From: Turritopsis dohrnii
Taxonomy: Eukaryota; Cnidaria; Hydrozoa; Anthoathecata; Oceaniidae
NCBI GenBank assembly: GCA_027922465.2
Contig: BQMF02000006.1
Location: 1,674,001-1,738,000 of the forward strand
DNA length: 64,000 nucleotides
Direction: 5' to 3'
Position 1 is the first letter of the stretch. The number at the start of each line of letters is the position of its first letter. Made by a program: the position numbers and the translations under genes. A model generated the notes under the pieces. It was not told where the DNA came from. It did not search any database and saw only the letters and a program-made list of their open reading frames with translations. Shown in pieces: positions 1 to 12,836 of this stretch.

Positions 1-929
1 TGCTTTTTCTTCCTTTTACTCACTGTTTCTAACTATTCTTTATTCTACGTAAAACAAAACAAAAACAGTTTAAAATTTCATCATTCTTCTTTCACATGCT
101 TAAATGTGTAAGAATTCGAACAAAATTTTGTTCATACATTCGAAAATTTTTCTTGTGATTAACATTAGAATCAAAATCAAGTTTTTTGTCCATAACGCCA
201 AAAAAAACCCTGGAAAGTTTTTTAAATTTCTGATCTGTAAGATAGACAATTTTCAAATTAATTTTTTTTTAAAAATCTTTTTTGATTAACCTGTATCAAT
301 ATGTACTATTGCGCAAAGTTTCAACTGTAGACAGCTTTTTCAAGTGAACTAAAAAAACCCACAAAAAAGTGTAAAATGGACTATTAGGAAAGAACAGATT
401 TTTTAAAAAGGTATCAAAAATCGAAGTGTAATCCTTGTGAAAAATATTATTTCTCTCTTCACATTGATACATATGTCACAAGATACATATGCCAGGTGTA
501 TTTCTGTTATTTAAAGCCATGTGTTTCTATTGTTTTATTATTATACTTTTTCACTTCACAGTTCAAAGGTTCAATTGCCCTTTTATTTGAAATAAATGCC
601 TTTTTTAGTTAAAGAAAGGCCATTTCAAAAGCTAATTTGCTACGTTTTCTTTCTCATTCGAATAGTTTTTGCAACAAAAGAAGGAAAAAAAAGCTTTAAA
701 AATTTGTTTGGAACGAAAGAAGTAAATTGCGTGTGAATAATGTTTCTTTGACAAATACCGTTACTCCAAAGAGAAAAAGGAAAAAATCTTCAAAGCTGCA
801 AAAGGTTGTTAGACAATAAACAACTTTTTTGATAGGTAAGTATTTTTCCGTTTCAATATTAGTTCCAAGTGGTGTCAGGACAATTCCAAGTGACTCGTTT
901 TAGAACAATTTTAATTTGTATCTGCGATT
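1..929. other. AT-rich stretch without a recognised gene
   Basis: I see no coding signal. The sequence is A/T rich with short homopolymers. It leads into the decayed transposase gene that begins near position 930 and may include its element's unrecognised 5' end. Confidence 0.5.
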
Positions 930-2690
930 TTGAAAAACCTTTATCACAAGATAATGAGTCTAATTCTTCTCATTCGGGCACTTTCCCAAATGAAAACTTT
1001 CATTGCGATGAGAATTCCTCATGACACTGCCAATGAAGTCAACGATGGAAAAGGAACACGATTTGCGAATGAAAATGAAACCCAAAAGGATCATCGTTTA
1101 TTTGACGAAAGACAATATGAGAAAGAATTCACGTGGCTGTATTACAGTTTCAATAAAAAAGGATATTTGTGCAAAGTTTGTGAACTGGTTTATGGAGATG
1201 GAAATCCGAAATCTGGTGGTTCCAGAGGTGCTTGGTCTCACAACGCAGTAAGGCAATCCTGATAAAAAAACTCAAGCGCACAGAGATGCCACGACGATAT
1301 TAGCTAACGTAAAAATTCAAGATGCCCTCGATAAGGCTGCCAGAAAACTAAAGATGACAAGTCTAAAGCTAATGAACTTTACATCAAAATACTCATTAGA
1401 ACAGTGGACTTTTTAGCTAGAAATAACCTTTCCGTCAAAGAATTGTATCCAAAAGTTATAATTTTCTTATCCGATTAACTTGAAGAACCAATCACTAAAC
1501 AGTATCTTGATACTTGTCCCAAAAATGCTGCATACGACTCAACTGATTCTCGTGAAGCTTTGCTTACCTCCTTAAGTGGTCATTTGAAAGAGGAAACAAT
1601 TAAAGTACTTGCAGAGGCAACTGGTATTGCTATCTTTGCTGACGAAGCAACTTCAGCTTCTAGGAAAGAAATGATGGGACTTTTCCTAAGCGCATATGAA
1701 AATACAAAGAAAGTCATGGATAAAGTCTGTGACATAATGAAGGCAAATGGAATAGAAATTACGTTTTTCATGTCTCGCCGGAAGCAATTCAATGTCTGGG
1801 GAGCATACAGGCCTCCAGAGAAGAATTCAACATTTAGCCCCTTTTGCAATTTATGTAAATTGTGGATGCCATTGTTTAGCGCTTTGTTTCAAGCATTTGT
1901 TTGAGCGATTTTGCTGCTATCTCTCCTGCAGTAAATTTTACAATCTTTTTCTTGAAAGATGTTGGTGAAAATTACAACTCCAGCCACCTTAACAATTTCC
2001 ACAAATCCGATGAAATAATTGAAAGTATTCGAAAGTACGAAAGGAGGAATATTGTATCCACTGGCACTCGAAAACGAGGCAAATCAATGATAGTGGTGAA
2101 AGCAGCCAAGAATTTCATCGGAATGTAATTCAGCCATTTGTAAGTGGCTTAATCAGTGAAATCAACGCTGCCTTTGATCGTTCCAACCTACCAATACTTA
2201 ACTCATTTCTGAAGCTTGATCCTCAAGATCTACCAGAAGTCCAAGCTGTTGAATTTTCTTCTTACGGAGAGCAGGAGATAGCTCAATCGTTCTAGCACTA
2301 TGGCACTATCAAGGAGATACTTTCCAAGACAGAACTGTTGTAGTTAAACCTCTTCGCAACTGTCCTCTATCTGTTTTGCTGTTAGAATACAACAGTTTCA
2401 AAGGTTATGTTGCTCAACAAAAAGTTGCGCTTTCTGTAGAATATGCTGCAAAAGAAAAATTGCTCAAAGCTAAGTTCCTTGTTGCTGATGCACAGAAGTA
2501 CAAAACAAGGAAGCAAATAAAAGCAATTGAAGATGAATTGAGCTTGGTCACCAAAAAAAAGAAAATCTTTTATCTGTAGAGGATATTTTACGTGATACCA
2601 TTGTCGAAACTGCGACAAAAAGTGTCTCCGATAAATTTCATTTGTTTAAAATTTACATCCTAGAAAACTTTCTTATGTCTGGTGACGAGA
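930..2690 (+). pseudogene. Decayed hAT-like (ZNF862-type) transposase gene
   Basis: Pieces of one protein can be followed through several frames. At 1080-1250 there is a TTF-type zinc-finger-like segment (a YLCKVCELVYG core). At 1560-1750 there is an RNase H-like start (FADEATSASRKEMMGLFLS, resembling the first catalytic Asp of hAT transposases, ADE/DET). At 2100-2260 a segment resembles the hAT middle region (QPFVSGLISEINAAFDRSN), and at 2376-2580 there is a lysine/glutamate-rich helical tail. Several stops and frame changes interrupt it, for example at 1262, 1904, 2128 and 2294. The family call is by motif resemblance; it could be any TTF-finger hAT lineage. It is non-functional as it stands. 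Confidence 0.6.
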
Positions 2691-3527
2691 TTGAGTAAAT
2701 CAAATAATATAAAAATGTAAAAAGAAAGCAAGAAATAAAACTTATTTAACGGAGACTCCTCATAATATGCATTAATAAGTTGTGAATTAAAGATCGGAAA
2801 CAACCACCAGCACAAATCTTTCATCTTATTCGAAACAATAGATTGATGTCATTTTTTTTCTTTGCGTTCTCCTTTCTAAAAATATTAAGTATCAAGTCTT
2901 CATAGATGTCTAGTTTGAACAACTAATTTAGCGCAACTAAAAATAAAATAAAACATGTGTGATAGTAGCAGACAAAATTGCATGAACGTGTATTGCTAAC
3001 TTAATAGAAGATTAAAGCATTTCAGGAACATAAAATTCAACGCAAAGATGGATAAACTAAAACGAGAAAAAACGAAAGTCAATACAACATGAGTACATAA
3101 ACTGTGACACTAAATGGTAGACTACGCTATGAGATAAAAAGAAACTTAGCGTGTTTTAACAAAAATATGGCATACAGCGATGTAATAAATTGGTCAATTT
3201 TAGACATGTTTTAGCTATTCTAGATAGGCAAAATAGCAAAAAATCTTAGAACCCCCATTGCTGTAAGCCCCCCCCCCCCCCCCCCCCAAAAAAAAAAAAC
3301 CCAACTGTTTGCTGCTCCAGGTAAAATGGCACATGCAAGCGTGTGCCCTTTTTCCTTACGCCAGACACTGCCTTTTTATTCTAAAATAGGTCTCCCTATT
3401 TGATGACTTAGTCTTGACACAAATTGGTCCATGCTTCAACTTCCCTATTTCCATTTAAATTTCTGTCATTTCTGCACTTGCTGTTACTCACATTTTCAGG
3501 AAATAGGATAAGGCTGGTGTTGTTTAT
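2691..3527. other. Unassigned DNA with a poly-C/poly-A tract
   Basis: No gene is seen. Positions 3268-3287 are 20 consecutive C residues followed by 12 A residues (3288-3299). The right part leads into the retroelement fragment at 3528. Confidence 0.6.
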
Positions 3528-4167
3528 TTACAGGTGAATTGGTTTTACCAGAGGAAACCTCTTTGTGAAAATCAACAAGGCATGTTTCACTGCTTTTGAC
3601 TCCAGTATGTTTATATGTAGCAGCCTTTCCTGGTGATCTGATCCCATGCCCCCCCCCCCCCCCCCCCCCCCCCCTGTACTTATCTTCCTGTAATAAGCAC
3701 CCCTTCCCACTTCCCAGGTATTCTCTGAAGATTGCATATGTCTAGCCACCAGTGGAGATCCTTATCCTTCTGAGATTTTTCGTTCAAATAAATTGTTTGT
3801 TGATATCCTTGAGAATTTTTTCAAATTTGTTGTTCCTGAAGGTATCAATATTTTAGCCTCGCTGATAAAACTGTCTGGATGGTGGAACACAGATGACCTA
3901 TCAGTTTTGTAAGATTCAAGAGGGTTATTTGTGGGTTTACGTACAAATCCAAGCACTGCTTAAAAACTTTGTGAAGTTTTTTCTGTTGTTAATGATAAAG
4001 TCATAGTCTTTGAGTTTACATTTAAGCCCAGAAATTCCAACTGCTGACAAGGTTTGAACACTGACTTCTTCATAAATATTACAAAGCATAGGTGTCTCTG
4101 CTCATTTGCAGCCCTGCTAAGGTCTGGCGCGTAAGGAGCATGCCTTCTAAGTAGATGAAAATCCTGA
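3528..4167 (-). pseudogene. DIRS-like reverse transcriptase / RNase H fragment
   Basis: Read on the minus strand from 4167 down, the translation shows the late RT segment LEFLGLNVNSKTMTLSL and then a TKLIGHLCSTIQTVLSA stretch. This is the RT-to-RNase H connection typical of DIRS/Ngaro-type retroelements. Further on, LLHINILESKAVKHALLIF matches the RNase H segment around its conserved Glu (HINVLEL-like). Stops and frame changes occur, and a 26-C run (3649-3674, glycines in one frame) has expanded inside the gene. The 5' side is cut at 4168 by a Helitron end. No terminal repeats or tyrosine recombinase are visible, so only a fragment remains. Confidence 0.6.
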
Positions 4168-4215
4168 CTAGTAACCTTGGTAAAAACTTTTACCAAACTT
4201 AACTTCGAGACATTA
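4168..4215 (-). mobile_element. Solo 3' end of a second-group Helitron
   Basis: CTAG at 4168-4171 is followed by TAACCTTGGTAAAAAC and a matching TTTTACC. Read in reverse this is a hairpin followed by a CTAG end, the same 3' terminus as at 27546. It abuts the DIRS-like fragment, so the Helitron probably inserted there and was later truncated. The outer limit is not clear. Confidence 0.5.
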
Positions 4216-4439
4216 CCTTATTATACAAAATTAACGAATGATGATATTAACGCCAAAAAATTAACGCAAGAAAAAATTAAAGCGGTAAAAAACTCATTTT
4301 CCTTTAAAACCCACAAAAGTAACGCGGTTTCTTGAACTTGTACCAATCGGAGGAGAAAATTTACGCGGTTAAGGAATTTTCGTTGATTTTATATTTTTTC
4401 TTTAGAATTTTAATAAAAATTAAAAAAATTTCTTTCTCT

Positions 4440-5170
4440 CAAAGTTCCTCAAAGTTTCTGTCTCAAATGGGTTCAACGAACTCCTGATACTGTTTCAACG
4501 AACTCCTGATACTGTGATTTCTGGCATCTGCTACTGCTTCTGAAATACCAGCAGCTTTCCACCCATTCATAATGGTTTCCTTATGCTTCCTAATAAAATT
4601 GCTCCCATTACTGTGGGCCATATTCCTAGGGAAATAAGCAGGTATACATGGTATGTAATTTTGGAAGGTGCACGAATATCAGGCGAGGTGATAAATGAGA
4701 AGCATAAGCCTTCTCCCTTGTACAAGGTGGGCTGGAGATCATGATGCATGTTAAAATTGATATCCATAAGGAAAGGCAAATCAAGTCCTTTACTCCGGTA
4801 AAAGCAGTCGTATGTATCTGTGTCACTGTATTCATATCGGGTATTTAGCGCAGTAATCAGTTTTTCGAACGATTCTCGAGATTTTTTCTGAATGATCTAC
4901 AAAAATTATATCAGACAAAAAGAATATTTTTAAATATATTTCACTTTACTTCCTTATATGTGCAGGTAAAACATTTGTGTGGAAAGCATTTTTCTTCCAT
5001 AAGAAACTTCAAAATGCTATTCAGCCAAAACAGCTAAATTCGGAATAAAAAATTTGATAGTATAGCAAACCTTTTTTTTATGATCAATTTGTTGGCATAT
5101 CAAACACTTGGAATAATCCACAGTTGAAAATCTTTTACGTTTCGGATTTTCTTGGTCCCCCACCATTTCA
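4440..5170 (-). pseudogene. Unidentified zinc-finger-type mobile-element gene fragment
   Basis: On the minus strand an ATG at about 5166 opens a short lysine/arginine-rich segment with a CLICQ cysteine pair, followed by frame breaks. A long open stretch from about 4900 to 4567 then encodes a KSRESFEKLITALNTRYEYS-like helical segment. A frame change near 4640 leads into AVADARNHSIRSSLKQYQEF and a stop near 4467. A 20-bp direct repeat (CAACGAACTCCTGATACTGT) sits at 4474-4493 and 4495-4514. I do not recognise the family; the N-terminal C-x2-C layout suggests a transposon-encoded nuclear protein. Low confidence. Confidence 0.3.
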
Positions 5171-6371
5171 ATTTTAATTCATATTTTACATCATACGTTA
5201 AAACTTATAATTCATACTTCAATCAAAAACTTCAACACACAAATTCTTTTATATCATAAAAATTCGAAAAGAGATCGAATATCATGGATGTATTTTCTTT
5301 TGTTCTATCCTTGTTGCATTTTCTGGTATACAAATTCGAATTTCAAAAATTTTGCGCTATACATGTAAGTCTATTGTTTCACGTAGAAGAAATGTCGAAA
5401 ACTGTTGTTCATTTTTCATATGTGACTTTAATAGGTTGAAATAACCCCGTAATGGATAAACACCTCGATTTCTTTTTCAAAGCAATGATTAAAAACGTTT
5501 TAACCTTATATAATATAGATTTGCTTCAAAAAACGGGGGTAAGCAATAGTATATATTCACTGACTAATTGAACAAGAAACAATATAAATTAAATTTCTCG
5601 CTATTGTAATAAGTCTAATTAGGATAAAAGTAGAACTCAAAACTATTTTTTGCAAAAAATAAGAGTGAGAAAAACTTCATGACTTTTTCATGAACATTAC
5701 CCCCCCCCCCCCCCGGTTTGAGTAGAATATTAATATGGTCATAACTTTTTATTGGCTTATTTTTAGGGTAAGGTTTTTATACAATTTTTCATCCATTTTT
5801 TATGTTCTTTTAAATGGTGTAAATCAAATTTGATATTTTCGAAAAAAAATATTATCTACTATGGTAACCTGTGAGTTGATCCAAAAGTGACACCTACATG
5901 GATTTTGATCCTTGACAGGTAAGGAACCCATATCAACAAAAAGTTTGCTATTAACATGCTTCTGCACACGAAAACCTTTTTTGTTACATAGTGGCCCACA
6001 CTATAAGGGAATTTTTGAACAGAGGTTTGTTTTTTATATAGGTTTTCTCAGAGGAAAACCAAACGAAGAATGAGTAAGAAAGTCTACTTTCATGATAGAA
6101 GCAAGTGCTAATTATATGTATTTCTTTTCATTCTCTCGGGTACCAAATAAGCGTACATTCTGACACATTCGTTAATAAACAAAGTTTATTTCTCTTTTTT
6201 ATCAGAGAAGAAATAATATTGTTTGTGTGTAAAATCTTCGTTTGTGAAGTAGTGTGAAGTAGAAAGTTATATTGTGGGAGTTTTTTTAGTCTAGTAAGTA
6301 TTCTCTTAATCTTACACTTTTTTATAGTGACATCTAATCTGAATAGAAAATGAATAGAGCATTCAAGCGGA
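5171..6371. other. Unassigned DNA with a 15-C tract
   Basis: No supported gene. A C run occupies 5700-5714. The sequence is otherwise A/T rich and leads into the transposase pseudogene at 6372. Confidence 0.5.
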
Positions 6372-8010
6372 ATGAAAAAAGTAAATATTCTCACCAAGAA
6401 AAACCTTGAGCTCGCTGAACTTGTTGTAAAATTCAAGGATGAATGTGATCAAGCGGTTCAGAAAAACAAAGGAAAAACAAAATATGAAAATAAAAGGAAA
6501 CGACACGTACCGATCAAACCAACAACTGGATATGTTGCCAAAGCTGTACGAAAATTTTATTCTGACGAAGCCGATGTTTCAAATGGTGATCCAGCTTTTA
6601 TCAAAGCTATCAAGGTGGCCCAACGCTCATTTAATGATATTGGAAAAGTTACATGCCCCATCATTCCGTCCTCCGAAGAAAGCCAGAGCAACTGAGGCAG
6701 GTCGAAAAGTCAAAGCTCCTGAAATTAGAAAAACTTTGTTTTCATGGTTTGTGGACGTTCAAGAAACGCTCAAAGGACGTCTTCCCCGAAGATTATTCAG
6801 ACTTAAGGCTATGGAAATTTATGATGCTTGGCTAGAGCAAAAGGAGGTCGCTTTTTGACAAATTTAGTAAAATATGGATTCAGGGATGGGAAGCAGAATA
6901 CAGGGTCAGCTTACGGAAGCCAAATAAACGTTACTCAATTAGGAAAGCTGACCTCGTTGAACGACTGTAAGACTACCTAAAGAATATCTGGACAGTTAGG
7001 GGATTCTACATCGACAAGTATGGCGTTGACTCTCCGGTTATCAATGGAGACCAAATGCCACTCCATCGCAACGAAAGCCCCCAGCATAAGACACTAGTGT
7101 TTAAAGGAGAGGACACTTACGTCAAAGAAAATTATATGCTTTCTCGAGAAAGAATAACTGTTTTCACACAAGTTTCCAACGATGAGAAAATCAAATTAAA
7201 TCCCGAAAAGGATTAAGAACGAAAGTAGATGTTCCTCAAACAGTCAAGTATGAATGGTCAGAGAGTGGATCGTACCGACTTGACCAAATGCTCAAGACTA
7301 TCAGCAATCTTCCAAACAGATACAATCCGTTCACTCTAAAGGATTTTGCAGTTTATGTTCTGGATGACTATGCCGTGCACTTGATGGCCGAGGTAAGGAA
7401 AGCCTTATACCAAAGAGGTTACATTCTTGTTAACATTGGAGGTGGGATAACAGGATTCATTCAAGCCAATGATACTGATCTTCATCACGCTTTGAAGTCA
7501 AAATACCGGGACATGGAAATGTAATTGATGCTGAAGAAGCTGGAATTGGCTAGTAAGAAGGTACCAGTGCCAAGTCGTGAACAGATGATCAAAATGCTTC
7601 TTGAATCGTGGGGAAAGTTGACAATAGGTTTCAATCAAGTTTTCAAAAAGCTATTTGTTACAAACAAGATGGATGGTTCGGAGGATTTTCTTGTTTCTGA
7701 CAAACTTTTCAGCCTAATTGGCGATGACATGCTTGATTTTCGATGAAATCTGCTGAAGTCGGAGGTGCCAGTTAATCTTCTAGCAGTTATCAAAAAGTTA
7801 ATCAAACCCAAAGGAATCAAGCATAACTTCGAAGGATCCGAACAATTAGACTATATGGAAGGTGAGGCTATTTTTGTTTTTGAAGAAGATGAGGAGAAGC
7901 AAGAAAATGAAGTACTAACTAGCGATGATGAAATGCCAGAGAATGAAGACACGCAGAGCAAAGACGAAACCCCTGTTGGGAACGTAGAACCGTCTATTTT
8001 TGTGAAGTGA
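6372..8010 (+). pseudogene. Decayed DDE_1-like (pogo/jerky type) transposase gene
   Basis: The gene starts with MKKVNILTKKNLELAELVVK. A frame change near 6650 leads to GRKVKAPEIRKTLFSWFVD, a helix-turn-helix/CENP-B-like segment. A broken region holds DKYGVDSPVINGDQMPLHRN (about 7012-7075), where GDQMP looks like the first catalytic Asp region. After 7288 the catalytic core resumes with VLDDYAVHLMAEV and IGGGITGFIQANDTDLHH, the usual second-Asp (D-x-Y/H) and NDT-type segments. The C-terminal part has an acidic tail (about 7870-7980). Stops at 6976, 7214, 7524 and 7746 make it non-functional. The assignment rests on motif order and memory of this cnidarian-rich family. Confidence 0.65.
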
Positions 8011-9212
8011 GCAAAACCTTACCTTTAAATATTGAGTTCATCTCCATTTCTTGTATTTTCAACTTTCTTTACACCTAATTAGCATTATATACTTGGAAAG
8101 TACTTATCTTGACAATACGGTGCAAAAATTGACCCTTTACTAAATTATGCTATAGTGAAAAGAATAGATACAGTTGAAATTGCATGTTTTCTGATATTGT
8201 CCTAATCAGTCTGATTTCTGTATGGAAATTTGATTTTTGACGGGTTATTTACTTTTTCCTGACAATTATGTAGCTGTATTGGAGAAATACATAGAGTTCA
8301 TAACAAATACTTCACCTTTTAATTACACCAAATTCCCCTTCATTTCCCAGTTTGTAAGAATAACAGAAAGCTGATTTTTTCAGCAATACAATAATGACAC
8401 TACTACACTAAACTTCTATATAAAAAATTGGGAAATTTTCTTGGGGCAATTGGGTAAATCGGTCCTGGAAGAAACCCCATTTACTAACAACTGCAACAGA
8501 AAATGCTCAATTTTAGGCTTTTTTGTTGCTCCCATTCCCTTTTCGGTATGTTTCTTTTTTATTCTTCATGAAATTTTGTTTCTAGATGGATTACTTAATT
8601 TTTTGGTACCAATTAAGTGTGTCCGTAAAACATAATAGAAGAATTGCATCAAAATGTAAACCAAGACTTAATATTGGAAATAGGGCCTATATATAAACGG
8701 CCATTTCTTGAGAACCGTAAGAAATTGGAGGCCCAAATTTTGCACAGTACATATTCTTAACTAAGGGTTTCTGCAAAAAAACTCTGAAGCAAATCTGAAA
8801 CATAGTGGTGCAAAATGTGTAAAATATCTGTTGATTTGACATGGAATGACCCAAAGGTATTTAATGCATGTTTGTAGTAGAACATCTTCTGCAAAGTAGA
8901 GAAAGTTACCTAAAATAAGCATAAAAGCAGCTTTAGGTTTTTCAGTGTATTAATATGGTAGCGTAATTTCAGTGGAAAATAAAAAGCAGAAGAAAGTGTT
9001 AAGTATATGTTTACAGTCGAAAGGTGTGCTGGAAGGTAATTAAAGTATTATTATTTTGAAATATAGAAAATAAAGAGTTTAAAATGGTTTGAAAATGGTG
9101 CTGTTTACTGACATGTGAATTGGTATGGATAGCTATATTATCTTTGTTTAAAGTTAAACCAAAGCTAAAATATCATAGATCTACTTTGTTAGAACAAAGT
9201 GAGTATGCTGGA
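8011..9212. other. Unassigned AT-rich DNA
   Basis: No gene, RNA or clear repeat is seen between the DDE_1-like pseudogene and the hAT element. The open frame at 8441-8635 has no recognisable content. Confidence 0.5.
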
Positions 9213-12210
9213 TAAATACAGGCCTCCAAAATTGGCTTAGCGATATAGGAATATAGTACAATTTTTGCTCAAAATATGTGACATTATAGCACAATTTTTC
9301 GTAAAAAAATAGGGCAATATAGGACAAAATCTTCAGAAATAGTACATATAGCACACCTTTTTTCCTAATTTTTCCGACATTTTTCAGAACAATGAACTCG
9401 TTCTTTTATCATAAGAAATATTAACATAAAAAGTTAGTAGTGAATAAAAATAAAATGTGAGGAAACTCACTTTAAAAATATCAACATGAAATAACCATCT
9501 TTATCATATATCTTTATAAATAGTTTCAGAATTTATGGGCTAGCTTATTAAATATTCACATGTTGTCAGAAATTTGTATCAAATTTAGACTAACAAAGCT
9601 CATTTAATAAGAAAGATAGATTGATAACAAAATTTTAAGAGGTATATCAATTACAACCGAAAACAAAAGCAAAGTACGAAAAGATGATCAGATCAGTAAA
9701 ACAAAGTAAACAAAATGCAACTAAAATGCTTGTGAAAACCATTTGAAATCAAAGACAGCTATATCACAATTCATTTTTTGACTTCCAGTTCCTTCATTCT
9801 TTTATTCAATACCTCTTGTTCAGCAGTCAATTCTTGCCTTCTTTTCATGCCCGTTTCAATTTGAAGCTCTTTGCGTGTACTGTTTTTTTGTTTTGAGATT
9901 GCTTTAATGCGTCATTGCCTTCTTTTACAATTTCATCTGCTACAACAAGGCCATCTTTAATCTGATCCAACTTGGACTTGATTTCAGTAAGTTCATCTTC
10001 TGATTTTTCCTTTTCTTTTTCTTGTTCTTTGTTTTGTTCTTGAATTCGCAGTTTCTCTTCCTCAGCTTTCCTCAATTTTCTCTTGTCTTCCAAGTAGTTA
10101 TCATAACGTTGTTTGGCAAAATTGACAGAGTCCATAAGGCTTCTGGTGATAGGGATATCGAAAATCGAACCATAGTTGAGAATGGTATCCTTGACGATTC
10201 TGAGCGCTTCAATAGTTTCCGCCTGAATTGAATTCCCATGAATCCCTATGATAGGTTTGTTGATAGAAAACCCATTTTCAGGTGCAGCATTGCCATGGGA
10301 CAAAGAAGCGACAGATTTCAGCAATGAAAGAATCATGGGATACTTAACTGACCCAGATTCAGTAAGAATCTTCTCTTTCAGTGAAACGATGAAGGTGTTA
10401 AGATCAAAATGACCTTTACCATCATCACCACCATCATCATCTTGACAGGGTGCGATTTTTGCGAGCTCAAAGGCTTTTTCCCAGTAGGATACTTGCTTCC
10501 GGCCTTTTGATGGAACCTCTTTAAGAATAAAATGGTTTTCAGACCGGGTTTGCATTTGATATTCCCTCCATTCATCCCTAATTTTGTCACAAACTTCTTC
10601 TTTCGTAGAACATTTAGGAAAAACCTTGCTTATCACTCCTATCAGTGGAGAACATACCTCCAATGCAAGATTTGAGATAGCGTTAAGTGCGCCAGATTTG
10701 TTTCTTTTTTGCGGATCAAGGTAACAACAATTCTTCAATAAAGCAGATGACAAAGGCAGCTTTTTCAGCAAATGGTTCACTGCAACCTACAAATGAAAAG
10801 TTACTCCTCAAGTTTTGGTACCAATGTGTTGAAGTGAATCTTAATTGGGACTTGACTGTGAATTTTTCATTTACAGGAGGTTAAAACAATTTAAAACAAA
10901 TCTTGTCCAAAGATTTTGAAAATGAACTAAATTAAATTAAATGTTGTTTTCAAAGAAAAAAAAAGCCTATTAGGAAACATTCATGGCATTCTATTTATTA
11001 AGATTAGGAATAATAGTGTTACTTACTTGGTAGCATCCTAAACAATCTTGTCGAAATTCTTTTTCTTCCTTTGTCATTTCAAGTGACTCATCGAAACAGC
11101 TTTTAGCCTTTGTACCAATATCGATTAATCTGGTTGGTTTGCAATTTTTAACATCAAGAACGTTAACTGATAAGATATCATTTGGTGATTTTGGAACCCT
11201 TTTTCCATCTACTACATCAACAAGGAGTCTTGATTTCACAAATTTGTTCATCAGAGTTCTTATGAGTTTAATCATTTCTGAGTGGAGTATATGAATCATT
11301 GGTTTCATCGATTGGAACATGGTGAGAAAACGTTCAAAATCATTAGCAATAAAAGCGATGAATGCTAGATAAGGGACTGTCAGCGTGTTGCCAAGGCTTT
11401 CTTCAATTCGCTTGTAACGAGCTGTTTCCTTGACTGTTTTCTTGAATGTTGAAGTGGTCGGTAAGAAGTCAATGAAATACTTCTTTAAATTTTCGAATTG
11501 TTCCAACAATCTGCAGCATACTTTCTTTAGAGTTACCCAACGCGTTGAAGAATGTTTTTGGAGGAAATGAGACAAAATTTCAGTTACAGATCCAATGTCA
11601 ATGTAATCTGCTCTACGGGCTGCTGAAAGTTTGAAAAAGAAATTGATATCAATGGCAAGTGAATCGACACTAAAATTTAATTTCAGGATACCAGCTTTGA
11701 ACCCATTATGAGTGATGTGAAGTGGACATGTCCCTATTGATAAAATTGATGTGTCCAATTGCTCAAAAAACGTTCGATGCTTTGAGGAGTTCCTCGAACT
11801 TGAGATTTACGTTAGGACCATCCATTCCAGTATGCAGCATAAGTCGTAAATCAAGATCAGTTTTTTTGATGAATTCCAAAAAGTGCTCCAGCAGTTTTTC
11901 AGCGGGGCAATGATCAACCATTAAAGTTCCGTTATACGATATTTTAATGCATTGGTGTTTGTCAGACCAATACTGAGTGTACCCGTCATACTGTTTCTTT
12001 ACTTGTTGATTTGTTGTTTCGTCGAATTTAAACGTGAATGCAGTGCCTTTGAGATCAGTTTTTAACTGTTCTTTAAAATGAGGTGCAATTCCGAATTGAA
12101 TAGTGTATTTCATCTTCGTCTCATTCATTTTAAAGTCTTTGGCTACCGGTGATTTCGGGAACATAATAAACCGCCTCCCTTCATCATTAGCAGATTGAAA
12201 AGACCAATTA

Positions 12211-12567
12211 AAGTCTGTTCAAAAAAAATGTGCACTTCTTACATTTTTATGAATATCTCATAATCTATCTGTTCAATTTTGAAAAGTAAACCCTCTTTGG
12301 AAAGATACGACTTAGTGGAATGTCATGAAATTTTAAATTATGAAAATAATGAAGAAACGAAGAAGCAAGGGGAAGAAGAAAAAAATCAGCTTTTTTTCTA
12401 CGATAGCTATGAAGCTGATTTTCAGTAAGATGAAACTTCAATCTTTTCTGATTACAAAAATATAAAAATATTTCTCAAAAGTAAAGTTTTAACAAAGTTA
12501 TGAGGGACCGAAGAGACCCATGTAAACAAAGCCAAAATAGACGAAAAATCACAAATAGACGGGGGTA
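12211..12567. repeat. Left terminal inverted repeat of the IS630/Tc1-like element
   Basis: About 357 bp, nearly identical in inverse to 14543-14899. The shared inner boundary is a GACGGGGGTA / TACCCCCGTC pair. A few substitutions separate the arms. Confidence 0.85.
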
Positions 12568-12836
12568 ACGAGTTTGTAAGTAATTAATTGGTGTTATGTC
12601 TTACCAAGTAATTACGAAATTCAACAAAGTGAGAAAAATCACTCTTAGGGGAGTTGTTTGCATTTCTTTTGTTTTATGTACAGCAATTTTAATTTTCTAG
12701 TTCATGTTTGTAATGTGATGGAGCTTTAGAAAAGAATCATGCTTTGATTTTTTGAGGCCATGCGAAAACTTTTATTGAAAAAATGCTATGAAACGCAAAT
12801 TCGTATTGTTCTATTAAGGTTTAAATAAAAAAATGT

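Noticed and set aside
3528..3749. Open frame with a run of glycines
   Set aside because: The glycines come from the 26-C run; the surrounding residues belong to a decayed RNase H segment, so it is not a gene of its own.
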